Of a stretch of 64,000 bases of DNA, positions 44,997-59,213 are shown piece by piece. The DNA comes from Stomorhina lunata (Eukaryota; Arthropoda; Insecta; Diptera; Rhiniidae). Location of the stretch: NCBI GenBank assembly GCA_933228675.1, contig OW121744.1, forward strand, positions 17,062,394 to 17,126,393, given 5' to 3'. Position 1 is the first letter of the stretch, and every line of letters begins with the position of its first letter. Both the position numbers and the translations under genes were made by a program. The notes under the pieces are model-generated. The model did not search any database. It had not been told where the DNA came from and saw nothing but the letters and a program-made list of their open reading frames with translations.

Positions 44997-46725
44997 TTTT
45001 TATTGCAGTTTTTATATTGCAAGTGGATTTAATGCTATTTCATGTAGATATTTCACAACATTCAAATAATTAATGCAAAATAATAGCGATTTTTTTACAG
45101 AAAATTTATGAAGCCGAACATTTTTTTGTTGTTTAAAAAGTAAAAATAGTGTTGCCACATTGATTATTTATAATATGTGTAAGTTTAACCCTTGAAAGCT
45201 ACTAATGTAAAATAAATCCTTTAACACTTGAACTGGCAAGGAAAATGGATGGGATTTATAAGCATGAAAGAAAGGTGTTAAGTAAAATGATCAAATTAAT
45301 GAATAAATTATTTTTTTTTAATTTTATCATAGAAAATTTTAAAGATAGAGTAAATTGGTATTTAAATGACTTTTGAATAATTGTCTTGTATAAGAAGTGT
45401 TTTCAATTATGGAGAGATTCCAACAAAATTTCGGTAGCTATACTAAATATTTATGCTGAATTTCATTAAACTAAGGTCCCAAGTTCGATCACCGGCCAGA
45501 CCCATTTCAAAAACATAAATTTTCGAAATAAAGCGGTTTACCTCATAACTCAGCTAGTCACCGGTTATTGAGTAGTAGGCTATGTACAACTTCTCTAGCT
45601 AATGCATTTGCCATGAATCTAAAAATACAATCGGATGCAGCTCATTGTCTGAGAGAAGTCCCCTTTTTTCAATTAGAATGTCATGGGAATTATGTACGTA
45701 TGCATGTACAAGACTGTTGAAAGATTGTCTTGTATAAGAAAAGTGGTCAATTATGGACCGATTCCAACAAAATTTCGGTAGCTATAAGAAGTATTTATGC
45801 TGAGTTTTATTAAACTTCAGACAAATATATGGCTACAAAAATCCAAAAGCTCTATTTCTAGATGATATTTCTATAGCCAGTCTTTCAGCCGGAGGAACAT
45901 CATTAAATCGACTCAGAAACTTATTCAGAGTCTATTGGTATACTTATAGATGCGTGAAAGGCAAATATATCTGTCCTTTGAACTCCACAATATATAAATA
46001 TAAAAAAGAAATGTTACAAATTTCAAAAATTTTTAAATACATAATTTAAAGAAATTTTATTTCACAAAATTATTCTCAAATTTTAATTTTTTGCCATTTT
46101 AATGTTTTAGGGACCATCACATGAGAACCTATGTTCTATATGAACAATTTTTTCCAGATAAAAAATTATAACTTAGAACTCTTTTTTGGGAACACTGTGT
46201 TATCTGGTTATTTTTGTTACCAGATAAATAACCGAGTATTTATGAAAATCTCTTTAGGACAACACATTTTAGACATCGTGGCCATACTAACATAATTTGA
46301 AGTCCACAAAAAATTTCTCAGTCTGGCAATATAAAACGATTTCTAAAAGAATTTAAGAAAAATTGTACATGATATTTATAAAAACCGGATTCTTAATAAA
46401 ATAATATACATAACATTATTTTGGTAGCGCCGGCCTTATTAAAAAATAAGAAAAAATTAAGGACTAGACCTTCATAGGTGCGAAAACTATTTAAAGTATT
46501 GACACCCATTTTAAAGGGACTCAAAATTTTGAGATGACTTTAAATTAGTCAAAACCGGTTCATTATTATTTTTTTTTTTTTTTAATATAAGTCCAAACTA
46601 CTGGAATTCAGATTTGGAACTTAATTACATTTCAATAAAAATTAGGGCTAAATTCTGTTCTATATAGTCTCAAAACGTTTTCTAAAACAAGAAAAATCTT
46701 GGAAAAAATCTGTTCACATATGACA
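44997..46725. other. PI31-ADD1 intergenic region, part 1
   Basis: The promoter side of PI31, then AT-rich sequence. A direct repeat of about 93 bp (TTGTCTTGTATAAGAA through CTGAATTTCATTAAACT) occurs at about 45380 and again at about 45723, 342 bp apart. It is probably part of a dispersed element. No gene was seen. Confidence 0.5.
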
Positions 46726-46745
46726 CCCCCCCCCCCCCCCCCCCC
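46726..46745 (+). repeat. Homopolymer run of 20 C
   Basis: Twenty consecutive C in a very AT-rich context. The minus strand is a G20 run, able to form G-quadruplex structures. Its length is prone to slippage and to assembly error. Confidence 0.95.
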
Positions 46746-47946
46746 TATTAGACTCGCAGCCGGAAATTACTTTGATATACAAAACAATATTTCGTATGAT
46801 TACAATGTCTCGGAAATGGCTTAAATATACAAAAAAAAAGTTTAGAATGATCAAAAAATTTAACACAAAATACATTTTGACCTTTAAAACACTTCCAATT
46901 TGTTAACAACTAACCTCAATATTGTTAGGTGGCATTAAGTCGAGTTTAACCGAGTTTGACTATAGTACCTTTTTAATTCAATATTTTTAAGTCTGGCAAT
47001 AATATATGTATGATCTGTAAAAATTGAACAAAATTTTAATTTTTACATAAAATTTATAGAAATCGATATTTCAGATATTAAAGATATAAAGATCAAGCCC
47101 AAGAAAATGTCAAACCATGTATAACAACGTATATGTACTTGAATTACATAACTATTGAATATCAAAACAAATTTTTTTTTTGGTAAAAATTTAGCGAATA
47201 GGAACCGAAATTTAAAATTTTAATCGAATTCGATATTTTTAAGTAATGTTTTGATATATCGAATATACTTTTAAAATCGTACTAACCTTTAATGGTCAAT
47301 GACCCTCAAAACCTTTTAACAGTACATTACGACTTTTTCGATATTATCCAAAGTGGTTCCACTTTGCAGTATATTCCGAAATACTATATCAATGACTATA
47401 GAATCAAAATGGCGACTAGATGTTTGACAGCGAAACTGACACTTGAACACTTGCCTGCTCTTTTCCTCTTTTAACGAGACAGACGACTCTTTTCTTCACA
47501 CACGAATCGCAGCTAACCAAACAACACGAACGAAAACGAACCAAGCCGCCATATTGGCGATTGGCTGTAGAAAATGTACTTTTTGCATACAAGACACACA
47601 CACAGTATTTTTTCACAGAGTTACAGAGGCAGAAAAGAAATTTGTGGAAAAAAGGAATTTCTTTAAAAATAAAATTAAATTTTAATTTATAAAATCAACT
47701 GAAACTTTGAAGAAAATGTCAAAAATGTTATAAATCAGTGTTGTTTGTTGTAGAAGAAAGAAAACAAAAAGAATAAAAAGCAAAACGGCATTTTTTCCAT
47801 TTGACAAGCAGAAAAAAAATTACAACAAAAAAGATTTTTTTATTAAAAGTGTGTGTGTATAAAGAAATTGGAAAATTATTTTCCTAAAATTTTAAGAGTT
47901 TGATTCAATTGTACATTCTTAGAAAGTAATATTAGTACTTACCACC
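46746..47946 (+). promoter_or_regulatory. ADD1 upstream region with GC-richer probable promoter and 5' UTR
   Basis: The left half is AT-rich and featureless. From about 47400 to 47640 the base composition rises sharply (ACGAGACAGACGACTC, GCCGCCATATTGGCGATTGG) without any convincing reading frame. It lies 300-550 bp before the ADD1 start codon, where a core promoter and 5' UTR are expected. No TATA box was identified. Confidence 0.45.
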
Positions 47947-48034
47947 ATGGAGTCGTTTGGAGGCAGCTCCGGCACTTCAATGACGGCGGCGGCTGCCATG
48001 CCATCACCGTCAGTTGTGGCCGATGCTAGCAAAG
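47947..48034 (+). CDS. ADD1: ADD1 exon 1 (start, 29 codons plus 1 nt)
   Basis: The ATG at 47947 sits in a strong context (ACCACCATGG). It encodes [20 protein letters not shown] then PSVVADASK. The donor AAAG|GTAAGT leaves phase 1, which fits the ADD exon at 51541 (giving ...[10 protein letters not shown]...). The G/C-rich codons contrast with the intron that follows. Confidence 0.85.
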
Positions 48035-51000
48035 GTAAGTGTTTGTGTGTGTTTGTTTGCTGTTGTAGTCGTCATATTCATTTTATTATTTTTTTGTAAA
48101 CATGTGTGATTCTGTTTAAAGCCCGCCAATTTATTAATTATTATAATTAAAAGTTGTATTATTATATTCTTAAATTATGATTTATCAACAGATTTCTCTT
48201 CTGGCTTTCCTTTAGAGCAGGCTTTCTTAAAAAGTTTGCCTTGCAATGATTTCACGGCGAATTTCAAGCCGAGACACTTCTCGCCGTAAGTTTTATTGTA
48301 TAACGTTATTTATCGTTATAACGTTTTGGGTTTTTGTGTTAACTAAAAGCTTTTATGTCTTATAGGCTAAAGCTCCACTTTTGGTATAACCTAAACATAA
48401 AATTTCTTTTATTAATTAAGAAAAAAAGCTTTAAAGAAATTAAGCTTTAAAGCTCTTGGAATTGAAGAGGATGGACTTTCATATATATTTCATTTAGTAC
48501 TTGTTATACCCTACACAATTTTAATTGGGAAAGGTATTATAAGTTTGTGCTTATGTATGTAGATTATAGAAATATTGGTTTGAGAGCCTTTAAGAATAAC
48601 GGTCGGATCAGAAGCACTTCCTGAGTGGATTAAACAGTCTCTGTAAAAGCTTTGATCACAAGGTGTAGGTCCTTTTTTGAAGATCATTTTATGAAATAAG
48701 TTAAAAGTTACTTTTAAAATTGACCAAAATCAGTACAATATTTTTTGTACCGGAATTCAGATTTTGGCCGCTAACTTTGAATGTACGACTTATTGAAATG
48801 AAAATGTAAATTTTTTTTTGCAATCTCTTACATGTTATGTCTCGAAGCATTGTAATTATTTTTTTTATTAGGTGACTATTTAATCATCTTTGACCTTAGT
48901 GAGGTAGGGTATCATATGGACGGGTTCAACCAACTATAATATGTACATTGTAACTTTTCAATTAGAACATAGTGCGCATGACAATATTTTTTCATGTCAC
49001 CAACTTATCACTCGTGATCGTGATTTGCTTAGATTACATAAGGTAAATAAGGATGATACACTAATATGTAGTTCTTTTTTAATGACTAGAACTTTGTTAT
49101 TTAGGTTAGCTTAAGCAAGAGGCTGACCATAGGGTCCGCGTCACTTGGGTTGGGTGGACTTTGTTATTAAAGTTGTGGTAAAAATAAAACCATCGGAAAT
49201 GAACATAATTAGGGCCTCAACCATCCTTTTATATCGAACTCCATTGCGATAACTCCGCATCAATTGACCATCTCCATGTTCTAGCAGGTGCACCAACACG
49301 ACGGCCGCTTCCTTGTGGATTCCAAGAAGAGAGCAATGTTGGTATTTAACCTTCGAAGTGTGTGGCCTATCCACCGCCATTTCCGTTGACAACCGTAACA
49401 CAAGATGGACTTGACATTCTACCATTCAGTGCCGTACGCATTATATTGTCGACATAGGTGACAAGATACATCCTTGTCTTGCTCCTGTAGTAACTTCGAA
49501 CTACATATCGGGTGTTTTTTATTGAGGTATAGAACTTTAAGTTGGCATCACTTTTTTAACTGGCGGCCATTTTGTCAGCTGTCAAGTGATTAATATTTAG
49601 TTTGGTTTGTCATTTCATCATGAACAGGTTGACAAAAGAACAACGCTTGCAAATCGTGCAAATTTATTTCGAAAATAATGGTTCAGTTCGCGAAGTTTAC
49701 CGCAAGCTCCGTCCATTTTATGGTCGACATAATCGTCCATCAGAGCAATTAATTCGGTTAACCATGGATCGTTTTCGCACTACGTTTACTCTATGTGATA
49801 ATACGCATCCGCAGCGACGTCGAAGAGTGCGCACCGAAGAAACAATTGCCGCTGTAGAGCAAAGTGTTGAAGAGGACCCGAATGAATCGATTCGCCACCG
49901 TGCACAGCAATTGGAGCTTTGTCCATCAACTTTATGGAAGATTTTGCGCAAAGATCTTGGCTTGCGACCTTACAAGATCCAGCTTGTGCAAGAGTTAAAG
50001 CCGCGAGACCATGCAATGCGTCGTGATTTTGGTGTATGGGCCGAAAATGAGATTGATCTCGATGCTGATTTTCATCGCAAAATTTTGTTCAGTGATGAGG
50101 CTCATTTTTGGTTGAATGGCTACGTCAACAAGCAAAATTGCCGCATTTGGAGTGAAGAGAATCCACATGAGACCCTTGAGACGCCATTACATCCACAAAA
50201 ACTGACTGTTTGGTGTGCTCTATGGGCTGGTGGAGTCATTGGGCCATACTTCTTCCGAAATAATGCTGGAGAGTCAGTTACCATAAATGGAGACCGGTAT
50301 AGAGCCATGATAACCAACTATTTTGTTCCCCAATTGGATGGCATGAATGTGGATGAGTTGTGGTTCCAACAAGACGGCGCTACATGCCACACAGGGCACG
50401 TCACAATTGATTTATTGAAGGAAACATTCGATGAGCGCATAATTTCGCGGAATGGACCTGTCAATTGGCCACCAAGATCGTGCGATTTGACACCACTGGA
50501 TTATTTTCTTTGGGGATATGTGAATTCGCTCGTCTACGCCAACAAACCAGAAACGTTAGGGGACTTGGAAGCCAACATTCGTGGCGTTATTGCCAACATA
50601 CGGCCCCATATGCTCGAAAAAGTAGTTGAAAATTGGACCTGTAGAATTGGCTTTATTCGAGCCAGCCGCGGCGGCCACATGCCCGAAATCATATTTAAAC
50701 ATTAATGGCATAAAATTATCCTTCCAATAAAGCCAAATTGATGGACATTAAAACGATTTTCTTGTGTTTTATTTCAATTCGAAGTTTTATACCTCTAAAA
50801 AAAACACCCATTAGTAGCTCGCCGTTATTCTGATAAAAGACAACTCTTCTTATATTGGCTAAATAAAGTCGGCCACTTTTGAGCGTTTATACTGATTGCC
50901 ATTTCACCTAGAACGTTTTAAATTTAAAAATGGATCAGCTTTGTTGCGGTCCAGTAGATGTATATTTTATGGACCCCTAAGATTTGGGAACTCCGCCTAA

Positions 51001-54000
51001 AATATTATAAACATAATATGAATGTTTAAGTAAAGAAAAAACAAATTAACTTCAACTTGTATTTGCCTTTCCATTTTTTTAAATTCCACAATATCCTTAA
51101 AAATTAATAGCCTACATTATTTGGGAGTTTTATTGTGGAATTAGGTATAATTACGTACCACCACTCCCTTCTAATAATCTTTTTCTTGAAAAAGCTTTAA
51201 AAGTGCTTTATTTAAATATACATTTTAAGCACATAAGAAACTTTTGGTTTGGAAGTTATAACCCTTTAAATTCTAAAAGATTTCTAAAAGATATTTTCGT
51301 GAAGTTTGACTAAAATATTTTACATTCATTTAAGCATTTTATTGTCTCTTAAACAAAATCACATTTCATCTCTAATTATTGCTTAAATATATGTACCGTT
51401 TGGCCATTAAAATATTAACTATTATTTTTATATTAAAAATTATTTATTATGTTTTTCAAAATTTTTCAAAATTTATTAATTACTTTTTCTTCCTCTCCCT
51501 TAACAAAAACATAAAGTTTTTTGTTCCTCTTTATTTAAAGCTACGAACTATGAATTTGATCCAAGCATTTCGGAAGATGAAAGGCGCTTTTATCTGAAAG
51601 CCTATCCGACGGTGGATATTGTACGAGAACGTAAAACGCACTGTACAGTATGTAAAGTGCATATTGGAACAGCACCAGTTCAAGAGACTGGCATTAAAAT
51701 GCATCCCATTCTTCGAGTAACACATTGCAATAAATGTCATGATTTCTATAATAGCGGTGAATTCAGTAAAGGTGAAGATGGTTCGGAGTTGTATTGTCGT
51801 TGGTGCGGACAAGGTGGTGAAGTGTATTGTTGCTCCAGTTGCCCGTATGTTTTCTGTAAATCTTGTATTGTCAAGAACTTGTCACGTGGTGTGGTGGCCG
51901 ACATTGAACAGAATGAAAATTGGAGTTGTTTTAGCTGTGCTCCAAAAATATTGTGGCCCTTAAGGGCACAGCATTGGGCTCTCATGAATTATATTGAGCA
52001 ACAGAAAAAGTAAGTAAAATTTGTTAAAAATAATAATGTGGTAATAATTTTTTAAAATAAACAGGCCTGTTCTGAAAATCACTTTCGTGTGAAATTGAAT
52101 TAACATAAATATTTAAAAGGCTCTAAAGACTCTTAAACTATTAAATTTTAAATATATAGGATCATAAAGCTACAAATTTGGTTTGATCTTTAGGAGTAAT
52201 TGATCTTGCAATTTTACATGAAAGCGATTTTCAAAACAGGGGAGTTACAGCGTATTTGGATTCGAAAATAAAACTGTTCGAATATGTATGCTTAAACCAT
52301 TGTGTTTCGAAAATAATGTCTTTCGAATCGAAATACAAAGTAACCCACCAGGCCGGAATATATTTAAATTAACATATTATGTATGTATTTAAAAATATAT
52401 TTTAAAATTTATTTGTTTTTTTTAAGGGAAATTTATTCACTTCATCTAAGTGAAGCCGAGATAAAACTCAATTTGGGCAAAGATCGCAGTCGATGCTGTC
52501 GTCTAGCTAAGTCTAAATGTGGTAATATGTCGGATTCCATGGAAAGTTTGGATTCGGTGGCTTCCAAACGTAGCCATGGCAGCAGCTCTAATAAGAAACC
52601 CATGAAACATTCAGCTACTCCGCCACAGCAAGCTAATGCTGCCAAACGTGCTAAAAATAATGATGAAGTAGTCTGCACACCAGATCTATTAAGTATGCTC
52701 GAACCAGATTGTCAAATAACTGTAACTCCAAAAACAAACAGGCCAATGCCAACACCTTCGGCGTCTACACCGAAAATTATGTCCATACAACAGCCTCAAG
52801 TGGGTTATGGCTCTATGTCATCGACACCTAAAACTTCTGCTCCACCACCATTAGTATTACGCAACACAGCTATTAAGATAAGACAAGCTGTTCCCCCACC
52901 TGTTGTTAGACGTACCATTATAGGTCCTCGGACACCTGCCCCTGGAGGCGGTGGCACTCCAGTATATCATACAATAAACGGCTATCGCATTGATTTAAAT
53001 TCAGCTGCCCAACAGGAAACTTTCCGCTTACCGAATGGAAAACTTATACAAGTTAAGCGACAAGGTCCACCACCTCAAAATCCCTCACCATCTTCTAATA
53101 ATTGGCAACAAATGACTAGTACTCAACCTCAAAGGGTTATTCCGCAAACTATAGCCTCACGGCCAGTGCAAATTACACAACATCCTTATAATATCAGTGT
53201 CCAACAACAGCAGCCAGGTCAGCATCCCCAAGTGGTGCGTTATCACAACAATATGATTGGTTCGACAACCATAAATGCACTTCCTCACAATGGCACAACA
53301 ATACAAGTTTTAAATGGGCAAATGTCTTCAGCTCCACCACCACAGCAACAGCAACAACAACAACAGCCCCACGGTTTGGGCCCCATGCGTCCCGTAATGA
53401 TACGCCATGTCTTTCCCGACAATCCAATTGGTCATGCTCGTACTGGCTTACAAGATCAAGTATTTAATGCTATGGAAATTTGTACTCATCTTACAAACAA
53501 AGTCCAAACTCTTACCAATTCGAATGCTTATAAACAAGCTCGAAACTTTTTGGAAGTCAAAGAACTCTATATACATTTGTCATATCTATTGACCTATGCC
53601 ATTGGACGTTTCAAGAGCCTACAAGATAAATGTTTAGGTGATATGCGCACGCTTGGTTTTGGAAATGATGCTGATTGTTTGGAAAATGGTCAATTGGCAG
53701 CTGGTAAGTTTTTTATAAGATTTTTTTTTTATTATTTATAATTAATTTTTATTAACGGTCGTCTAATTTGATTCGCAATAAAGACGATTTAATAATAGAT
53801 TACTAAACAGAGTAACAGGTTCTTCTTTAATATATTATGAAGAATTCTAATCGAAAATTAAATTTGACAACTGTAGTAGCTTTTTAAAGAGTCGTGTCGT
53901 ATTTGCAATGACCTAAATTTTATACTTTATTATTTTAGGACATCGGAACTCAGCCTTTTTTAATTCCGCAATATCAAAAAATAATTTGGTTGAGTGAAAG

Positions 54001-57000
54001 TTAGGTCGACTCGCAGACGACCAAACAGATTTGAGTTGAGAACGGCAATAGGGTCATTAATTTTTATACCCACCATTAAAAAAAAATGTGGGGTATATTG
54101 AGATTGTCATTCCGTTTGTAATTTCCTTAATATTAGCTTAAAAATCAAAATTGAAGTATATTCTGTGAAATTCTAAGACGATTGAGCGATGTCCGTCCTT
54201 CCGTCTGTCTGTCTGTTGTCGGCACGATAAAACCATAACGAAAGGATATAGGTCACTGAAATTTGGCATAAATATTATTCATTTCTTGGAAAACGTTGGT
54301 ATTGAAATCGGGCAAAATCGTTTCACATTTGACAATAGCTCCCATATAAAAAACTTACGAAAACACAAAAATACTAAAAGAAAAGGGGGTTTATGTCCGT
54401 CTCTCCGTCAGATAAAAGCGCGATAGCGCCTTAACGAAAAGAGCTAGAGGGACAAAATTTTACAAAAGTATTTTCGATATCTTGGAAAAGTTGTGTATTG
54501 AAAATGGACGAAATCGGTTAACATTTAGTTAGAGCTCCCATATAACCCTGATCCGGGAAGAACATTAATGCTTATAAGTTGGATACAATTGTAACAGCTA
54601 TGACAACTAAATTTAGAATAGAGAAGTTTTATGCAACTATTGGTCAGTATATCAAGTTTTATAGGAATCGGTCCATATTTGGCCATAGCTTTCATTTAAA
54701 AAACACTCCCGGAAACCAAAAATGTAGCAAAGGCCAGTTAGAAGCTATTATATTATAAACTATAACAGCTATGGCCACTAAATTTTGCAAGATTAAGCTT
54801 TATATAGATACCAGCCAGTGTGTTACAATTGGTCAACATTTGGCTATAATTCTTATATATAGAACATCCCCTTTTTATATCTACAATCAAAAAGCTTTGG
54901 AGGTACATTCAGTACCAAGGAAATTAAATAGCTATTAATCCAGACTTTATATACGGTAGATGCATTAGGAACCCCTAACAAGATATATGGATCTGTCCTA
55001 TTACTATCAACATGTTTATCCTACTTAAATATTAAGCTAAACGAAAAGTATTTAACTGGTTATTAATGCCTTTTAATACGGAATTTAAATTTTGTGCAAA
55101 GTAAATACTAGGGAAACCACTTAGATGCTTTTAAATATTGAACTATAAAGCTACTGCAGCCGTATTTAGTTCAAATATTTTACCAGCAATACTAACTAGC
55201 GTAACAATTTTTTTTCGAATTTGGTCCACATTTTGAATTAGCCCTCGTAGATATATGTGATATGTTTCTAAATTTAACACAACTTGATGGTGGGTATATA
55301 AGATTCGGCACAGCCGAATATAACACTCTTACTTGTTTTCTTTTCATAAATCTGAAGATAATGAGAATTTTAAGTTTATTTTTTTGCAAATATAATTTTT
55401 GTAACAACTGTAAACAATTTGTGAAATTTCAAGATAATCGGTCCACATTTGACCCTAGCTCTCATATAAGTCCAAATGACGGAAACAGTTTAAATATATA
55501 AGTTTTGAGAAAATGTTTATATGATGGCAAAATTTAGCAAATATGTGTCTATACAGGAAAAAGAACACCTTTGACCTTAGTGGTGAAGGGTATCGTATGG
55601 TCGGGCTTGACCGACTATAGCACTTTCTTACTTGTTTTTTTTTATTATTTATATATCGCAAATACAACACGTTTCTCATGATAAGTCTAATTCAAATCAA
55701 GTGAAAATTTGTTTAAAAAGTAACCAAAATTTTATCTGTATTACGTTTAGTAGTTAAGATTTAGTTAAATACATAATTTTATTAAAGTAGAATAAATCAT
55801 TGTCTTAAGCCATTTTTTTCCCACACATGGACTTAAAATAAGTGCTTTTCGGAAAAAAATAAAATAAAAAAAACTAACAAAATACTAAGTGTTGTAAGAA
55901 AAAATATTTCAAAAAATAATACCGGAATTGTAAGTACCCTAGCAATAAAAGAAACAAATAAAAGTATGAGTTTGTATTTCATTGACTTCCGGCTTAATAT
56001 CGCTAAAGCAACATGGACTCGGCAAAAATGAAAGTCTGATTTAAATCTGAAAATGAAATGATATGGAAATAATACTTTATTTTGGTCCATGTGTTACCTC
56101 ATTTAATTTGTAAAGAAATTTTAGTTAAAAAAATGACTGAAGGCAATGAAAATAAACTCATAATTTTATTATTTTTTAACCAATCAAAATTTCTTATATT
56201 CTCTTCCATTTAAAGCCGTTGACTACGTTTGCTACGGCCAGCTGGATGAAGTGGACTTATTTAATACCGGTTCAAATAGTTTCCACAATCAAGTTTACGA
56301 ATACCGTAAAAGTTTGCATGCAAACTTAAAAGATGGTGAAGATGGTGTCAAGTCGCCTCTTCCACCCATTTTTAGCTTGGGTCAGGGTAAATCTGACGAT
56401 GTAGATGATGACATTGATGGCGAAGATAGTTTACTAGAAGAACCCAAAGGTCCTAAGGGTCATTGGATGGATGGTGGCGATGACTCTCCATTGCCCTCAA
56501 ATTATAATCAAGAAAACGAAGAAAATGAGGAGCCAGATGAAAGTTACATGGACAATGATGACGATGAAGGTTACAATAGAAGTTCAGCTAGAGGTTCTTA
56601 TAATGATAGCTTAGTGCAAGGCACTGAAGAATGCATGAGAAAAAATGAAGAAAGTTATGTTTATGATCGCAAACTAACTCGTCTTGTATCGCAATATCCC
56701 TCGATTTGGTGTACCCGTCATCCGGACTATGGCAATTTTGAAGTAACACGCAAACAATGGCGCACCATAGCCTCACATTTTAATGGTAGCGAACACATCA
56801 AATTGCGTTGGAAAAATATACGAAAACGTTTCGTTAGAATAGAAAAACGTATAGCTGAGGGCAAGCGTTTCAATGGTCATTTCGATAAAGCTATGGCCTT
56901 TTTGGCCAATCGTGATTTACCAGAAGATCAATGGGTACCGGTAGATTGTGGTGAAGATGACGGAGATACCTACAGTCGTTATAATTTAGATGCCATAGAA

Positions 57001-59160
57001 CAATCGCTTCATAGGCAGGGTAAAGACGATCTTGTAGATCGATCCAAAGAACAAGATAAAGATAAAGAAGGACGTAAATCATCATTTGACTATCAACCGA
57101 CAGTAAAGCCTATTGAGATAGAACCTTTAGATTTGAGAATTATAACATTTGTTAAAAGCAATCCGGTTATATGGCGTAAGTCCATGGATCCCGAAGCAGA
57201 CAAAATAGATGAAGAAACCCGTAGGACTGTGTGGAAACAATTACAGAGATGTGTACCCCGTAAGTGGCAATGTGTATGAACTTTAGTAACAAATAATAAT
57301 TTATATTTGAAATTTTAGACATTCCCGCTGAGCAAATCAAAGATCGCTGGCAACATTTATATGAAATGTACAAAACATTCCGTTTGAAAACCATTAAATC
57401 TGTAGAAGACCGTGCAAGTTTAGAATTAAAATATTCCAAATATTTGGCTAAACTATATTTTCTCTACAAAATTGACGAAGAAGAATTAAGAAATGAAAAT
57501 AATGGTCTTTTTGAAGATTGTTTCGAACTCGATGATGAAGAAGATGCTGAACTTGAAACGGATGATCAGGGTTCCGATGATGAAGAACCCAAAAAAGAAA
57601 ATCAAACAAAATTGCAAGATATGCCAGACGATAAAGAATTTCTGTTGGAGCTAGTGAAACTGGTTAAAGAGTATCCGGCACTTTGGGATATCCATCATAT
57701 AGACTACAATGACATTATGATACGCGATGGTCACTGGCAAGAAATAAATAAAAAGCTAAAAGACTTTAAACGTAAATAAAATAATGATTACTATATTTTT
57801 TAAGTGGATAACTTATGCTTTTCTTTTTTGTTATTAATTTGTTGTTTGCAGGTGATGTCAAGTCTATTAAATTACGCTGGCAGTTGGCCAAATACAGTTA
57901 TTATCGTTTAAAACGTGAGAATAATCAAATTGGGGAAAACACGAAAATGGAACAGTTTTGCAGAAATTTACCAACAGATGAAATGAAGTTTTTGGATTAA
58001 ATTAAGCTGGAAAATTATTGCTATAGACATATATTATAAGAATTGTATAACTTTTAATTTAGATTTATTTATTTCTATGAGTCTTTTTCTCTTTTACATT
58101 TCATCACACATAACTTTGAAAATTAAGAAAATAAGCATAATAATAAAATATATCAACTTGAAACAAATTGGTTTATTGTTCCAAATTTATCAAAATTTAG
58201 TATGATATTTGATAGTAACTTTCTAAGCCGTTTTAACGATGACGGTCCATTCTTCTGGCTGAGTGAAGTGGGATTTGACCACATGCTGAGCGGCATACAG
58301 TAAGAGCGATATGGTCTATGCGAGACCAAAAGATATTAAATATTAAACAAGTAAGAGTGTTATATTCGGCTGTGCCGAATCTTATATACCCACCATCAAA
58401 TTGTGTTAAATTTAGAAATATATCTTCGAGGGTGCAGCTAATTCAAAATGTGGCCCAAGTTCGAAAAAAGTTGTTACGCTAGTTAGTATTGTTAAAAAAA
58501 TATTTGGACTAAATTCGGTTGCAGGAGCTTTTAGTTGAACATTTAAAAGCAGTTTCCCTAGTATTTAAAAAAATTCGGTATCGTAACCTGTATCTAGTTT
58601 CTGTATTTCTCGCTTCGAGTAATTTCTCACACCGAACAGTTTAATTGTTTAAAAAGTTATGTGTGTTGCCAACTATAATTGTTTCAACTAACTCGATGCT
58701 AGAAATACAGAAACTTGGCACTGGAATGGTTTTACATTAATAAGTTGTTGAATGCTTTTCGTTTAGCTTATAGTAATACTACAGGTCCATATAATTTGGT
58801 CCATATAATTTGGTACCTCCGAATCACAAATTCCGTTCGGAGTTGAAACCATTTCGTAGTTGAATTAGGATCGAAATGGTTTTAGGTTCTATAGATTCCG
58901 AAAAATTTTAAATATTCAAAATCATTACAAAACACGATTTTTTCAATTGAAATCAGTAACTCTAACATTGTTTCAACAAATAACACTGAATTATTGATGA
59001 AATTATTTAAATATCAAACAAAGAAAAACATACAAATTCAACTCCACTTTAAAAAAAGTGGTTTCATTCCGAAAAATGTTTCGTTTTACTTTTCCTATAA
59101 AAGCAAAACACGAAATTCATTGCACTTCCGAACGGAATTGAGTTCTGTGACATGGGAATG

Positions 59161-59213
<53 letters not shown>

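Noticed and set aside
47416..47685. Short frames on both strands upstream of ADD1
   Set aside because: The stretch is GC-richer but lies where a promoter and 5' UTR are expected; neither frame shows a domain or splice link to ADD1.
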